DNA of 64,000 nucleotides from Cotesia glomerata (GCF_020080835.1 NC_058163.1:7227318-7291317); one strand, 5' to 3'; counted from the first letter of the stretch, positions 46,596 to 58,392 are shown. Program-made: numbers and translations. The notes: generated by a model from the sequence alone, not told the origin.

Positions 46596-47489
46596 ATGTC
46601 TCGTACCTGTCGTGGCTGCTCTGGCAGTATAGCAACTGACAGTGTTGACTGTCCGTCTTGTGCAGCGACATATCACCCCAGTTGCGCGAAGTCTAAAAAT
46701 GTTTTACCGAACGGCGCGTTCCAAAGGTGTTGTGGTATTAAAAAATCCTTTTCGTACGAAGACTTACGCAAGCTCATTTGCGAAGAAAATAGATCTGTTA
46801 AGAACGAAATCTCCTCAGGGATCCAAAAAGTCCAAGAAAGCGTTGATGCGTAACGTCAATCTCTCAATGACAGGATAAACCTAATAGAAGAGGGGCAACG
46901 CAAACTTGGTAAAAAGGTCGTAACACTTGAGGGCAATCTCAAGGTTAACTCGGACAAGATAAAGGCTTTGGAGGAGCATTCACCAGGCGATGAATTTATT
47001 CTTGATGAAGTCGAAGAGAGGTTAGCTAGGCGCAGCAATGTTCTCCTCTTCAATCTTCCTGAATCCACACAGACTGATCTAGAGGCCAAATCTGAAGCGG
47101 ACTCAGATTTTGTTACAAAACTTTGTAACACACTTGGCATCGACTCATCCTTCTCGTCGCTGACATCACATTATAGAGTTGATAAATATTCTCCGGCGCT
47201 CGGAAAATCGAGACCGTTAAAAATAATATTCGCTAACCCAAGTTATCCTGGTAAGCTTATCCAGAACTTCATACAGAGGAAGAAGTCCAACCAACTTCCA
47301 TCAGATATGAGCCTGAACAATATAGTGATGACGAACGATCGCACCCAACGACAACGGTCGCAGCACAAGAGTACTCGGGAAGAGTATCAACGTCGAGTGG
47401 CGGATGGAGAAGCAAATCTACGTCTAGTGACAAGGAATGGCAGGACAACAATCATCAACAAACCTTCACCTCGTCGAAGTCAAATGTAG
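46596..47489 (+). pseudogene. LINE ORF1 (PHD-type zinc finger protein), one stop
   Basis: ATG at 46596; 297 codons to TGA-type end at 47489 if the TAA at 46851-46853 is ignored. The N end has closely spaced Cys/His (CRGC, CPSC, YHPSC, CCG), the PHD-like finger seen in ORF1 of several CR1/Jockey LINEs. A charged coiled-coil-like stretch follows (LEGNLKVNSDKIKALEEH), then SNVLLFNLPES, the start of an RRM-like fold, and a basic C end. ORF1 proteins bind the element RNA. The single TAA after ESVDA breaks it into two frames. Confidence 0.8.
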
Positions 47490-47521
47490 AGCGCTGGACA
47501 ATTTTAAATACTACTTATAAG

Positions 47522-50269
47522 CAGAGTTACATTTACTACCAAAATGTTAGAGGACTTAAGTCGAAATGTGACCGACGTGAGGGATTCAGGGGATCAGGTG
47601 GTGGTGTACTGATAGCCTGTAATACATCCATACCGGTGCAATACAATAGCATGGATATATTAACTGATGATTTTCCCCAAATCGATATGGTTAGTGTCAC
47701 TGTTGGTCTAAACCCACCAATTTGTCTTATTGCTCTTTACATACCACCTGATCTTCACAACCAAGTCTATTCGGACTTCCTGGATGCCCTATCAACTCAC
47801 CACCTTGTTGACGCGGGAGTGTTAGTGATTGTCGGGGATTTTAACTCACCACATTTATCTTCATATTGTCGCGATGGGTATGTATGTGCCAGAGCCGAAC
47901 TCTTACACTCTTTCTCCTGTTTCCTCAACCTAACTCAGTACAACGACGTGCTGAACTCTACGGCCAGGCTACTAGACTTGGTATTTAGCTCTGTTGAGTG
48001 CACTACTATTATAAATAATGAACCAGTAGTCAAACTCGATCCCTATCACCCAGCCCTATCAATATCACTCCAAACTATCATTGAGCGCAGCAAAAATAGT
48101 TGTAAAGTACCAGTGAGTAAATATAATTTTCACAGGTATGACAAGGATCTGTTCCTTGATGCACTCGGTAGTACAAACTGGGACTTAATTAATAACTTGC
48201 CTCCAGATGATGCGTGTGAAATTTTTTATCAGCTATTAGAATCAGTCTTTGATAGGTCGTTACCGAAAACAGGTACTGGTAGTAAGAACACCAACTCGAA
48301 ATACCCCCCGTGGTTCACCTGGGATATAATTAGCGATTGCAAACTCAAGGAGTTAATCAGGCAAAAACTAGTAAAGAATCCCTCTTCGTACTTTAAAGCC
48401 CAATATCATGCCCTCAGAAGTTCGCTGAAGTCTAGGATTAAGAACGCGCATAGAAGATATCAAACTGAAGCCGAATCTAATCTTGAAAATAACCCAAAAA
48501 ACTTCTGGAAATTCGTTAAGAATAGTAAAAAGCAGAGCCAATATCCTACCAGTTTCTATATCAATAATGATATCAGCTCTGACCCACAAGATATTGCTAA
48601 CGAGTTTGCGCGGTATTTTAGTAATGTTTACACTCAGTTTGACAACTCGGTTGATCTCTCCGAAATAGGCGCTATTAGTGACTACTTAGGCGGCATTATT
48701 CTCCCTAGTGAGGATGATATAGCTAAATACATCAACCGGCTACCTAACAAACTATCGGCGGGAATTGACGGCATACCGTGCATAGTAGTGAAAGATGCTT
48801 CTGCGTACTTTGTTAGGCCACTAACGAGGCTTATAGAGTGCAGTATCAGGCACGGGATTTTTCCAACACAATGGAAAAATACGAAAGTGTGCCCAATACA
48901 TAAAGCCGATGATCCCGCGACAATTACTAATTATAGGCCCATCTCACTAATCTCTGTCTTCGCAAAGGTTTTTGAGATGTACATTTATGATCAGTTATTG
49001 CCGTATTTTAGCGTGGTCATTAGTGATTCGCAACATGGCTTCTTTTATCGTCGTTCTACGGTAACTAACCTAATATGCTACACTGAATACATTAATAACA
49101 ACATTAATAATGGAGATCAGGTAGATGTTATCCAAACGGACTTCGCCAAAGCATTTGACAAAATTGACTTAGTTATATTAATACACAAGCTCCAAGATCT
49201 TGGGCTACCATCCTACCTACTAACTCTGTTAATCTCCTATCTCACTAACAGATCTAACTATGTGATATTTAATGGATTCCGATCTATACCGTTCAAATCA
49301 ACCTCTGGAGTCCCTCAAGGCTCGAATTTAGGGCCGCTATTATTCCTTATATTTATTAACCCTCTAGAAAGCGTTATAACGTGTCCTTTTGAGCTGTTTG
49401 CAGATGATGCCAAGTTTTATCTTCGTATAAGATCGTGGACAGACTGCATTATATTACAGAATAACCTGAATGCGCTGGCGGCCTGGTGTAAATTAAACAA
49501 AATGCAACTCAACGAGCGTAAATGCGTGGTAATATCTTTCAGTAAATCCCAAGCTGACATCCAATATCCCTACACTATCAATGAAATTGCTCTTAATTAT
49601 GTCTCATCTTGTAGGGACCTTGGAGTTATCTTTGATAATCATCTATCGTTTACCAATCATTACGCTGCTATAGCTGCATCAGCTCTCAAGACCCTGGGAT
49701 TTGTAATTAGAATGACAAAAAATTTTAAAAATCTAGTAGCAATTAAGGCCCTATATTCAGTCTTCGTTCGACCTAAGTTAGAGTATGCGTCGGTTATCTG
49801 GTCACCGACCTATAAAAAGCATATACAGAGCCTCGAAATAATGCAACGTAAATTCATTAAATATCTTGTCTACAAGAAAACTGGTGACTATCCGGTTCGT
49901 GGAACCGATTATCTCGATTTATGTAGGAGCACTAATATGTTGACTCTCGAAGAGAGAAGAAAATGTGCGGCGGTATTATTTGTTATGGGTGTTTGTAGGA
50001 GTTTTATTCACAGCCCAAATTTCCTCTCCTTGCTCCCTATTAAACTCCCATCGCGTAACCTCAGATCCTCGAATCTCTTCCATCTTCCTCTAGTGAGATC
50101 GACTTTGGCACAGGCATCTCCATTGTATAGATTCTCAGCAATTTGTAATTTCGTCGTTGCCAATAATAATGATGAGGATCTTGAACTTGATCTTTTCGGA
50201 TACAATCAACCGCTCACTCCTAGTACTCTTGCGTCAATAATTCTGAAATTGCGTGATACCGATACTTAA
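47522..50269 (+). CDS. LINE ORF2: endonuclease remnant plus intact reverse transcriptase
   Basis: Open from before 47522 to TAA 50269, with at least 877 codons from the ATG-independent start at 47636. Endonuclease motifs YYQNVRGLKSK, GGGVLIA, VIVGDFNSPHLSS, LLDLVFSS and DPYHPALS are present, but the part between NVRGLKSK and GGGVLIA, which should hold the catalytic Glu, is only about ten residues. Reverse transcriptase motifs: NYRPISLISVFAKVFE, QHGFFYRRST, VIQTDFAKAFDKIDL, GVPQGSNLGPLLFLIFIN, FADDAKFY, and the C-terminal VRPKLEYASVIWSP. The RT frame is intact; the endonuclease should be dead. Confidence 0.88.
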   Translation, partial: QSYIYYQNVRGLKSKCDRREGFRGSGGGVLIACNTSIPVQYNSMDILTDDFPQIDMVSVTVGLNPPICLIALYIPPDLHNQVYSDFLDALSTHHLVDAGVLVIVGDFNSPHLSSYCRDGYVCARAELLHSFSCFLNLTQYNDVLNSTARLLDLVFSSVECTTIINNEPVVKLDPYHPALSISLQTIIERSKNSCKVPVSKYNFHRYDKDLFLDALGSTNWDLINNLPPDDACEIFYQLLESVFDRSLPKTGTGSKNTNSKYPPWFTWDIISDCKLKELIRQKLVKNPSSYFKAQYHALRSSLKSRIKNAHRRYQTEAESNLENNPKNFWKFVKNSKKQSQYPTSFYINNDISSDPQDIANEFARYFSNVYTQFDNSVDLSEIGAISDYLGGIILPSEDDIAKYINRLPNKLSAGIDGIPCIVVKDASAYFVRPLTRLIECSIRHGIFPTQWKNTKVCPIHKADDPATITNYRPISLISVFAKVFEMYIYDQLLPYFSVVISDSQHGFFYRRSTVTNLICYTEYINNNINNGDQVDVIQTDFAKAFDKIDLVILIHKLQDLGLPSYLLTLLISYLTNRSNYVIFNGFRSIPFKSTSGVPQGSNLGPLLFLIFINPLESVITCPFELFADDAKFYLRIRSWTDCIILQNNLNALAAWCKLNKMQLNERKCVVISFSKSQADIQYPYTINEIALNYVSSCRDLGVIFDNHLSFTNHYAAIAASALKTLGFVIRMTKNFKNLVAIKALYSVFVRPKLEYASVIWSPTYKKHIQSLEIMQRKFIKYLVYKKTGDYPVRGTDYLDLCRSTNMLTLEERRKCAAVLFVMGVCRSFIHSPNFLSLLPIKLPSRNLRSSNLFHLPLVRSTLAQASPLYRFSAICNFVVANNNDEDLELDLFGYNQPLTPSTLASIILKLRDTDT

Positions 50270-50606
50270 CTCCTTATAATATAACTAATATAGGTACACT
50301 TGGTCCTGGCTAACAACAATAGGAGCTGAAAATGTAACTCTGCATAGGTAAACTTGTATCATTTCTATTTTTTCTATTTTTTCTTTTTTTTTCTCTTTCT
50401 TTTTACTACATTAGTTACTAAACTATATGTAAATAAATACATTAAACATTCAATTATTAAGTTTTAGTTTATATAGAGCCTTACACTATCTTAAGATTGC
50501 TACGATGTCAAAATCTTCAACTTTGTAAAAATTAAGTAACCCTGTTATTGGCCCTTTGGGCTGTTGGGTTTATGTAATGGAAAAATAAATAAATAAATAA
50601 ATAAAT

Positions 50607-50695
50607 AACTCAGCTCATTTAGTTGTTATAACAACATTTTTTTGTTACGTTATCTAAAAGATCAAAAATCAATGTTAACTTATTGAAAAAATTAC
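50607..50695 (+). repeat. Right copy of the LINE target duplication (SINE empty site)
   Basis: 89 bp starting AACTCAGCTCATTTAG and ending GAAAAAATTAC, directly after the (TAAA)n tail. It holds one uninterrupted CTCATTTAGTTGTT, the pre-insertion target of the SINE at 45713. Confidence 0.9.
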
Positions 50696-52615
50696 GCATT
50701 ATCATAAAAAGTTCAGATAGTACTTAGACATTATGTTTTATTTGTAATCGAGCAAGAAACATGTATATCGTAAAATTGTTATATTGTGAATAAAAAATTC
50801 CCACATTGAAAAAAAAATTCTTGACTGGAGGATAAATTTTCTTGGCTCAAGAAAATATTAAGGAAGATTGAAAATTTCTTAAATGAAGTCAAAATTTCTT
50901 GAGCCAAGAAAATTTCTTCTTGCTCCAAAATAACTTTTGTCTTCCTTAAAATTTGCTTAGTGCAAGTTTTTTTTTCTGTGCAGGATTCATGAATGAATTC
51001 TCAAAATTCGTGAATTTCACGTTGCAAGGCTAGAAAAATTAAATTTATTTTTTTAATTGCATTTTTAAGGGTCTTTGGCTGTTTGTGATAAAAAAATTGA
51101 TAGTTGCTGTAAAAAGCTGAGAATTTTTACATTAAAAAGATTTTTGTCCGTATTTCTATTGAAATAGTTTTTTCTCGGAAAAAGTTACTTGAAAAAAAAA
51201 AAAAAAAACCGTTTGATAATAAAAATCAAAAATTTAAAAAAAAAAAAAAACAATTTCCTCTAATTTTAAAATGATTTGAATGCGACCAATATAATAAAAT
51301 GTAGTTATATCGTCCATATATATTAGTTACATTTTGCCAATACTTTCAAGTATTAGGACCTAAGGACCTAATTCGGTTCAACTATTTGTAACTAATTAGT
51401 AATTAGTAATTAGTAATTACGTATGATCAGATCTGATTATTTTTCTTGAGAATGCCTTCAAATCTAATTTACAATTATTTATACGAGACCGACAGAACTA
51501 AAAAAGCTCATAATTTTCCTATAAAACAGGCATCTATCAGCATCAATACCTTTGATATTCATAGACAAGAAAGGTATTTACGAGATGTTCTTATATAAGC
51601 TGGTTTACATACATCTATATGCTATAAAGCATTATGATCGATTGAATGACACGGTTCGACATGTATGAAAAGACATGATTGCCCTTCTTTGAACAGATAT
51701 ATTATATATGATTATCGACATCTGTCGATTGCAAAACATAGACTAGATATACGACTTCATCAATGTTCCGGCCATCATATCTATATGGAATTTTTGTGTC
51801 AAATAACGTAACTATAAAAAATGGCTCGATGAGAAAAATTTTTGGTAATCAAAATAAATTATCCTACATGATATATTACTATTCCGTGATTTATGCAGAT
51901 CCGTGAGATATTTTTTTGATAACATAGCATAGATCAAAAATTCAGAAATTTCAGAAACTTGCCGATAACTTCAGGTCAAACATAGGATATTTAAATTTAG
52001 TTAATAATTAACTGAATACATGATCTTTACATGATGTACTAATATAAAATTTTTGTTTGATTAATATACGACAAGTTGTGTCAGCAAATTATTATGTAAG
52101 CGTAGAGGGATTGCAAGTCATATGTTTTATGAAAAGAAAACATTGGTTATGATATAATGAATAATTTATACCACATTACTAATGCTCAAAAGCGTATATA
52201 ATTTTTTTTTGCTCCAATCAACTTAGTAACGTTAGGAATGAAAAATTTATTAGAAACATGAAAAATAAAATTTTTTTCACAGAAGCTTTATTAGTTTTAA
52301 GAAAAAAAATTCTTCAAGTTAAAATAGTGTATAGAAATAAAATTTTATTTCATTTTCTAACTTTCTAATTTAAAAATTAAACGTTTCAAACTCTGGATAT
52401 ATTGGAAAAATTTTTAATTGAAAAAAAAAAAAAACAAAAAAAAAGAGACTCGGGATACCAACAAGTCGAAATTCAAAAAAAAAATTTATTTATAACAATT
52501 TAATTGAATTCAATAATTATTTGAATTTTTAATTTTCATCGCCAAAAGTAAAAAATGTTCAATTTTTTCAATGAAAAGTCAAAAAATAAAAATTTATTTT
52601 TTTTTTATATACACT
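50696..52615. other. AT-rich DNA without a recognised gene
   Basis: About 50802-50985 is a short copy of the CTTGA MITE family (ends CACATTGAAAAAAAAATTC and TTTTTTTTTCTGTGCA). About 51225-51260 and 52420-52445 are A-rich runs. No exon recognised. Confidence 0.45.
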
Positions 52616-53710
52616 CCCGGGTCAAAAAATTTAATCTGTTTTATGATTAATGAAAATTTTTAATATTTTTCATTCAGTTTAATTTTATAATGTGTATCTA
52701 TTTTATATAAGAATTTAATCTGTTTTTGCCCGTACTATTCCCAATTCAGACCAATTTCAGATCATTTTTAATGCTATAATAAATTGTTTTCTATTGTTTC
52801 AAGACCAAAATCAGACTTTTTTTTCACAATCATTTAACTGCTTTTAATCGCATCAAGGTCAAAAACAGACCAAAGCGTTCCATAATTTTTAGTCGGTTTT
52901 TGATCGCCTGTAGATCAAAAACAGACCTTTAACGAATTAGATAGTAATAATAATAATAATGAAAATAATAATAATGAAAAAAAATTAGGAAAACGGTTGA
53001 CCCTAAAGGCCATCCCTGCAACTTCCCGCTACCTCCATACCTAAGTGCTCAACAATTCACTTATTTTTTAAGCTCTTTGAGCTCACAAATATAATTTTTG
53101 TGTAATTTTGAGCTCTCTGAGCTCACATAAATAGCTGTTCTGTGCTTTTGAGCTAGTCGAGCTCAAAAGTCTAATAGAAGTTTCATAGAATAATATTTTT
53201 AAAATTTTTAAACCGCACTAACTTTTGAATGAATCAACCGATTTTCACGCGGTTGGCAAAATTTGACGCAATTTTTTTAGTTTCATGAAGAATCTAAGTT
53301 TGAACTGATAAAACTCGGAAATTTGGAGTAATTCTAAAAAAACACTTTTTTTGGTTTTCTTTCGTTCATGATATTTCTTGAACGAATTGACCAATTTTGA
53401 CCGGCTTGACGGCGTAATTTTTTCATGCTAATAGCTGATTAGTTTTTGAAATTGATCAGTGCAGCCGTTTAAAAGTTATTCCAAAAAATGTCGGAGTTAT
53501 GTTAAAAAAACACTTGTTTCCAAATATTTTATCGAGGATATCTCTCGAACCAATCAACCGATTTCTACGTTCTTGGCGGCGATCGACGCGGTTTTTTAAG
53601 CTCTGAAATTATTTTATATCATCAAAAACGATCCGAGTAAAAATAACGAAGTTATGTCAAAAAAACACTTTTTTTCGGTTTTCTTTCGTTCACGATATCT
53701 CTCGAACGAA

Positions 53711-54155
53711 GAATATATGGCGAGGCTTTCACCTACCTCCGAAGAGGCCGTTTCCTGGGCTCAAAAGAGCTATACACGCACGTATATCTGTCCTACCCTC
53801 ACGTAGGAAATACACAGCCAAGTTTGTGGGCAAGGAAAAACCCTGCCCTCAAGCATTTACGCTATCATAGGACAGATGTGAATTGAGTTGAATTTAATGT
53901 CAATCTGTCCTCGTACTCAGTTAACTGTATCAACCCATTCAACGACTGCGTTAGCCTGATCGGTAATATAATGACAACCCGACCAGTTACCAGCGGGGCC
54001 CATGCGGGGAGGTACAGCCGTAAGACCTGTTTGAGCGATTATACTTATCCCCCCTACAAGAGTCTCGTTCGTATGTCTGTCTAATCTAGTCCCCGAATCT
54101 TTGAGCTTACCTGCGTTGCCAAATAATTTGACAGCGTCACGAAGCCTTGCTCAGA
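53711..54155. mobile_element. Unidentified 445-bp insert with 15-bp duplication
   Basis: GC-rich, complex sequence flanked by the perfect direct repeat ATATCTCTCGAACGA at 53696-53710 and 54156-54170. Other family A copies (for example near 34213) have this sequence once. The insert has no poly(A) tail, no inverted ends, no tRNA boxes that I can see and no long open frame. A 15-bp duplication suggests target-primed retroposition of a SINE or RNA gene copy, but the source is not recognised. Confidence 0.7.
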
Positions 54156-54463
54156 ATATCTCTCGAACGAATCAACCGATTTTGACCGGATTAGCGACGA
54201 TCGGCGTGGTTTTTCAAGCTTAAGGGCGGATTAGTTTTTGAAGTTAATCGATAAAGCCGTTTAAAAGTTATTCCAAAAAAAAACCATTTTCAAAAAAAAT
54301 TTTTTTCTCATTTTTTTTGGAAATTTCTTAGAATTTCTCAAAATCTATCGGTCCGAATCGGTTCAAATTCACGTGAAATGTAAGTTTGAGGGAACTCTTT
54401 AGAACGGCGTTTAATAGATTCCGATCGGTTTAGTCGTTCAAAAGTTATAAGCGAGTCACATAG

Positions 54464-54552
<89 letters not shown>

Positions 54553-54556
54553 CACA
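54464..54556 (+). repeat. (CA)n microsatellite in family A
   Basis: Long CA tract followed by TGCACACACGCACGC-type variants; frames across it are artefacts. Confidence 0.95.
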
Positions 54557-54866
54557 CACGCACGCACACACACGCTCACATACAGACCTAGTGACAACAT
54601 CGCGGGGGTGATCAGGGAAGCTTCCTATGACCTCAAAACGTCGAGATCTGATGAAAACTCGATTTTTGCAAAACGGGGTGAAAACAATAACTTCCCGATT
54701 TTTGAAAATCTTCAATTTTCTTAGCGGGAAGTTAAAAATGAGACACCAGAGTTGTTGTGTCTCAAAAAATATCAGCAGAAATATTTACTGCATTCTTTTT
54801 TATTTTTTATCATTATACGTACTTGTTATTGATTCGTTTAACTAAAAAACAAAACTGCAATTATTA

Positions 54867-55314
54867 CACTGATAAAAGGATTTATTAACTATTAATAATT
54901 TAATTTATTTGAAGACAATTATTTAATTTATTAAACTTTAATAAATATTTTTTAACATTCAATAAATATTTATTTGGGAGGAAAGTACATTTATTAATAA
55001 TTAATAACTATTTATTATTAGTTAACGAATATTTATTGACAGTTAATAAATATTTTGTTGAGTGAATTTGTTTTGTCGTAATATCATATGATATGAAATA
55101 AAATACCGAATTCTATCATAGCTCATAATTATCTTCTGTATTTTTAAATATTAAAAAGGTTAATTTATTTAGTGAATCGAATTATTATCATGTTTTCCAG
55201 CTATAGGATTATAAAAAGTGTCAAAAGAAAATTGCTATTTTTGCTTTTCATTTTAAATAAATATTTGTTAACAGTTAAAAAATATTCATTAATAAACAAA
55301 TCCTTCTATCGGTG
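54867..55314. mobile_element. TA-flanked MITE, CACTGATA type
   Basis: Inverted ends CACTGATAAAAGGATTTATT and AACAAATCCTTCTATCGGTG with TA on both sides (54865-54866 and 55315-55316). Interior of TTTATTAA and AATATTTATT repeats. Lies within the CCCGGG copy 2. Confidence 0.75.
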
Positions 55315-56188
55315 TATAAAATTGTCACATATTTTTTATAATTTTTTTTTACAATTATTTATAAAATTTATTTATTTTTATGTTTCTTGCTATTGACATA
55401 CGTATAAAAGCATACTCTGACAGCCTCCTGTAGTTCATATTTTGACTGGTGCTGGAGTCACACTCATAGCGAATACCAAACGGTACTCTTTGCACTACCA
55501 AATAGTAAATACCGCTCATTAAATAATGCGTGAAAGTATAAAATTTAATATTAATTTTGTCATCTTGTCAACATTTTAATCTTGTCGATGTTTAATATCG
55601 ATAATTAGAAAACTCTAGATTTAGATCCATAATCTAACGATGAGAACTATTTTATATACATATGTTAATACAAATTTACTAGTTATCACTCCAACTTATA
55701 TTCGCAGTTACAAAACTTTTATAATCCATGAAATGTTAAACTATGGCAAATAAATATGACAGATGTAAGGTTATAATCGACAGTTAGTTCATAAAACAAG
55801 AGAGCGCATGAATATATTATAAATTAATTGATTTTTTCAAATAAATGCGACTTAATTTTTAATGAGATACTTTTGAGTCAAAAAAATTACAATTCGTCAT
55901 CTTAGTCGACTTTTGGCCTTCCAACATTTAGAGTGAAAATTGTAAATCAAAAACAGTATAAGATTTTATATTGAATTCGTTAACAATACATAAAGTCCAT
56001 CTACAATTTAACTAGACTAAAAACCGATCAAACTTTTAAAACTTTTTAGTTTCATTGAATTAGAAACAGCATAAAATATTCATAGCTGCTTAATTATTTT
56101 ACTAAAAGATTATTTAGACTTAAAACAGATCAATAAGTTCAAACGCAGATCATTCAGCTTAAAATCAGTTTAAATTTTTTGACCCGGG

Positions 56189-57587
56189 CTTTCGAATACA
56201 AAAATGTTTTGTTGTCATATCAACGGCGACAGTTGAATTTTCGAGCAATAAGCAGGGGGTGTAAATTATACGATTTCTGGCTATCTATAGTTTAGTTAAT
56301 TTACCTCGCACTAGTATCGAAAAGTAACTTTTCTCTCTCTATCTGCACGGAAAAAAAAATTTCGTTCTGGGAACGAAATTGTAGAGTTACCATAACTATA
56401 CACAGTTTACTGTTTGTTATAGAGTTACAGTAACAAAATTTTATTTAGTTCTGATAACTAAACGTTTTTGAGCTCTCAGAGCTCAAGGGGATTGTTCCGC
56501 GAGACAAACGGTATAGTTGGGAGAGCTTTACGTTGCGCAGTAGTGAAGTGCGCTGACATATTTCATAACTTTCAAAAATGACGAACATAATTATTTTGTC
56601 ACTCATCCATATTATTAAAAATATATGAGAACAATTAAGTCTCCAGTTTATTTATTTAAGGAAATGGGTATTTTTTTTTGTCAAATTGAATTTCGTTATA
56701 ACGGTTTTGTATTTATGGTTTTTCAAGATTCATTTGCAGTAACTTAATTTAATTTATTAGTTTAATATATTGTGATATATATTGTGATTGTGATAATTTT
56801 TATTTGTAATATAAGTTCTATTATTATTTAATTTATATTATAATACTATTCTTATTTGCCATATACAATTATAATTGACAATATAAATTCATTCTGCTGC
56901 ATTTATTTATTAAATTATCAATATTAAATCGTTATAGATTTGTTAAAATTTATTATAGCCTTAGAACGATCCTGTAGAGTTGTGAGAGGTCAATAACGTT
57001 TGGCTCTCAGAGCTCAACGACGTAGAGTTATAGGAGTCAAACGTTATTGTTACTATAAGAATGCGTTAACCTACTGGAACTTTTTACAACTAACTATCTA
57101 CTATAGAGTTCCTGTAGCTAAATTTTTTTCTCTATGTGTTTCTACATTCCTATACGACTACTTAAATACGCTATAGATGAGTCAAATGATCTTTTAATTT
57201 TTTGTTGGTACTCAAAATGATCTTGTACTATATCCAGACTCGCTTCGCTCGGCCGGATAACTAACTCGGTGTTGATAAGAATGCGTCAGCACCAAGCCGT
57301 GAGAATCCTTACCTTTGCGCATATGTATCAAAAATAACTATTTTTTATAAAGCTAATAATGCGTTTAACTATGAAAAAAAATTTTTTTACACTTTTCCTT
57401 TAGATTTATACATTATAAACATTTTTAAGTTGATTGCAAAAAAATATTTTGTTGTAACAATAAACAGATAATATTATAATAACAAAGTTATTGTTGTATA
57501 ATTTTTCTCTGTAATCCTGTCTTTGGTTATTCAAACGAAATTATTTTTATTAACGTGAAACTAAAAAATGTATGTTCGGAAATACGC
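56189..57587. other. Repeat-like DNA, no gene
   Basis: About 56346-57138 may be one element: it starts CACGGAAAAAAAAATTTCGT, ends AAATTTTTTTCTCTATGTG, and has GAGCTCTCAGAGCTC and GGCTCTCAGAGCTC palindromes near both ends. No exon recognised. Confidence 0.4.
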
Positions 57588-58392
57588 TTAAGGGGCGATT
57601 CCGTACTCGCGGGTGCAACATTTAGAATCACTCAAGGCTTCTTACTAAGAAAATAAAAACTCTTTTTAAAGAAATGACTGGTCGCAGGATTACATTGTAA
57701 TCTGTTTTACAAAAATTAATATAAAAAACATTTAATAAAATGTCTAAATAGACACAGGAGAGGTTCAAAATGCTATCGCGGGTGCAACGAAATCGGCCCA
57801 CCATTAAAGGTCATGAAGCTAGAATGAAAAAAGTCTGTTAATTATGGAATATTTATTAAATTATTTTTACATTCTTTAAAAGAATATAAAACAAACTAAT
57901 TATTAATTTAAATAAAATTATTAAAAGAAATAGATGTTATAAATTATTCACGTTTTATCCAGTCGCAGGTGCAACGTAAAACTATCGCGGGTGCAACACG
58001 TCTCACTGTAGTAAATATTAACATTTCCATGTAACTTTAAATTAAAGATATGAGATCATAGATGCTGTATCACTAATTAGCACTTTCCTATGTAACTACA
58101 ATAAATTATTTGTTTGGAATGGTCGGCGATTTATCAGACTTAAGGTTCATCTTCAGAATCGCTGTAAACATCAGAAACGCGTAACTTTTGCGTAACTTTT
58201 TTTGCAACTTTTCTACGTTTTTTTTTAGTAGCAGTTATCAAAACTAATTTGCTTTTCAAATTAGACTTCGACGTTCGTGCAACACAAATGCTCTTACCCT
58301 CCTCAAATTGAAAAAAATTGGTATAAAAAAAGTAACAAATACTGTGATTTAAAAATTTCTGTCAAAAATCGTCTCCCGCGGAATCGTCCTAA
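57588..58392 (-). mobile_element. TTAA-type element with GTTGCACCCGCGA motifs
   Basis: Left end TTAAGGGGCGATTCCG and right end CGGAATCGTCCTAA are inverted, and TTAA/TAA lies at the edges as in piggyBac-type insertions. On the minus strand GTTGCACCCGCGA occurs three times and once as GTTGCACCTGCGA, at roughly 57608, 57778, 57963 and 57986. The minus strand also carries a coding-looking 73-residue C-terminal frame. Most of any transposase gene is gone. Confidence 0.6.
58140..58361 (-). pseudogene. C-terminal protein fragment, basic then acidic
   Basis: Open minus-strand frame from just after a TGA at 58362-58364 to TAA 58140. It lacks a start codon. The second half looks coding rather than random: EEGKSICVARTSKSNLKSKL, then a lysine-rich TKKKRRKVAKKV resembling a nuclear localisation signal, then VSDVYSDSEDEP at the stop. 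Its place inside a TTAA-flanked element suggests the remnant 3' end of a transposase or of a captured nuclear protein. The family cannot be named. Confidence 0.4.

Larger units (their letters stand above)
46163..50606 (+). mobile_element. CR1/Jockey-type LINE, nearly full length
   Basis: Contains a 5' UTR (46163-46595), ORF1, ORF2, a 3' UTR and a (TAAA)n tail ending at about 50606. Just before the tail lies GGCCCTTTGGGCTG, a hairpin typical of this group's 3' ends. Flanked by direct repeats of about 89 bp, much longer than usual. One premature stop in ORF1 and a missing endonuclease segment are the only obvious defects, so it is young. Confidence 0.9.
52979..54735 (+). repeat. Family A, longest copy, with a 445-bp insert
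   Basis: From AGGAAAACGGTTGACCCTAA to TTAGCGGGAAGTTAA. Shows the internal structure best: diverged monomers restarting at CAACCGATTTTCACGCGG (53239), GACCAATTTTGACCGG (53388), CAACCGATTTCTACGTTC (53555) and CAACCGATTTTGACCGG (54173), followed by (CA)n at 54464-54550. The 445-bp insert splits one monomer. Confidence 0.85.
52616..56188 (-). mobile_element. CCCGGG-terminated element, copy 2 (inverted)
   Basis: Ends CCCGGGTCAAAAAATTTAAT and AAATTTTTTGACCCGGG. Inverse of 8781-11349: the left flank matches 9856-11349 with the hairpins removed, and the right flank matches 8781-9700 with the MITE removed. Its middle is filled by a family A copy and a TA-flanked MITE. Non-coding. It provides empty sites for several insertions in copy 1. 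Confidence 0.75.
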
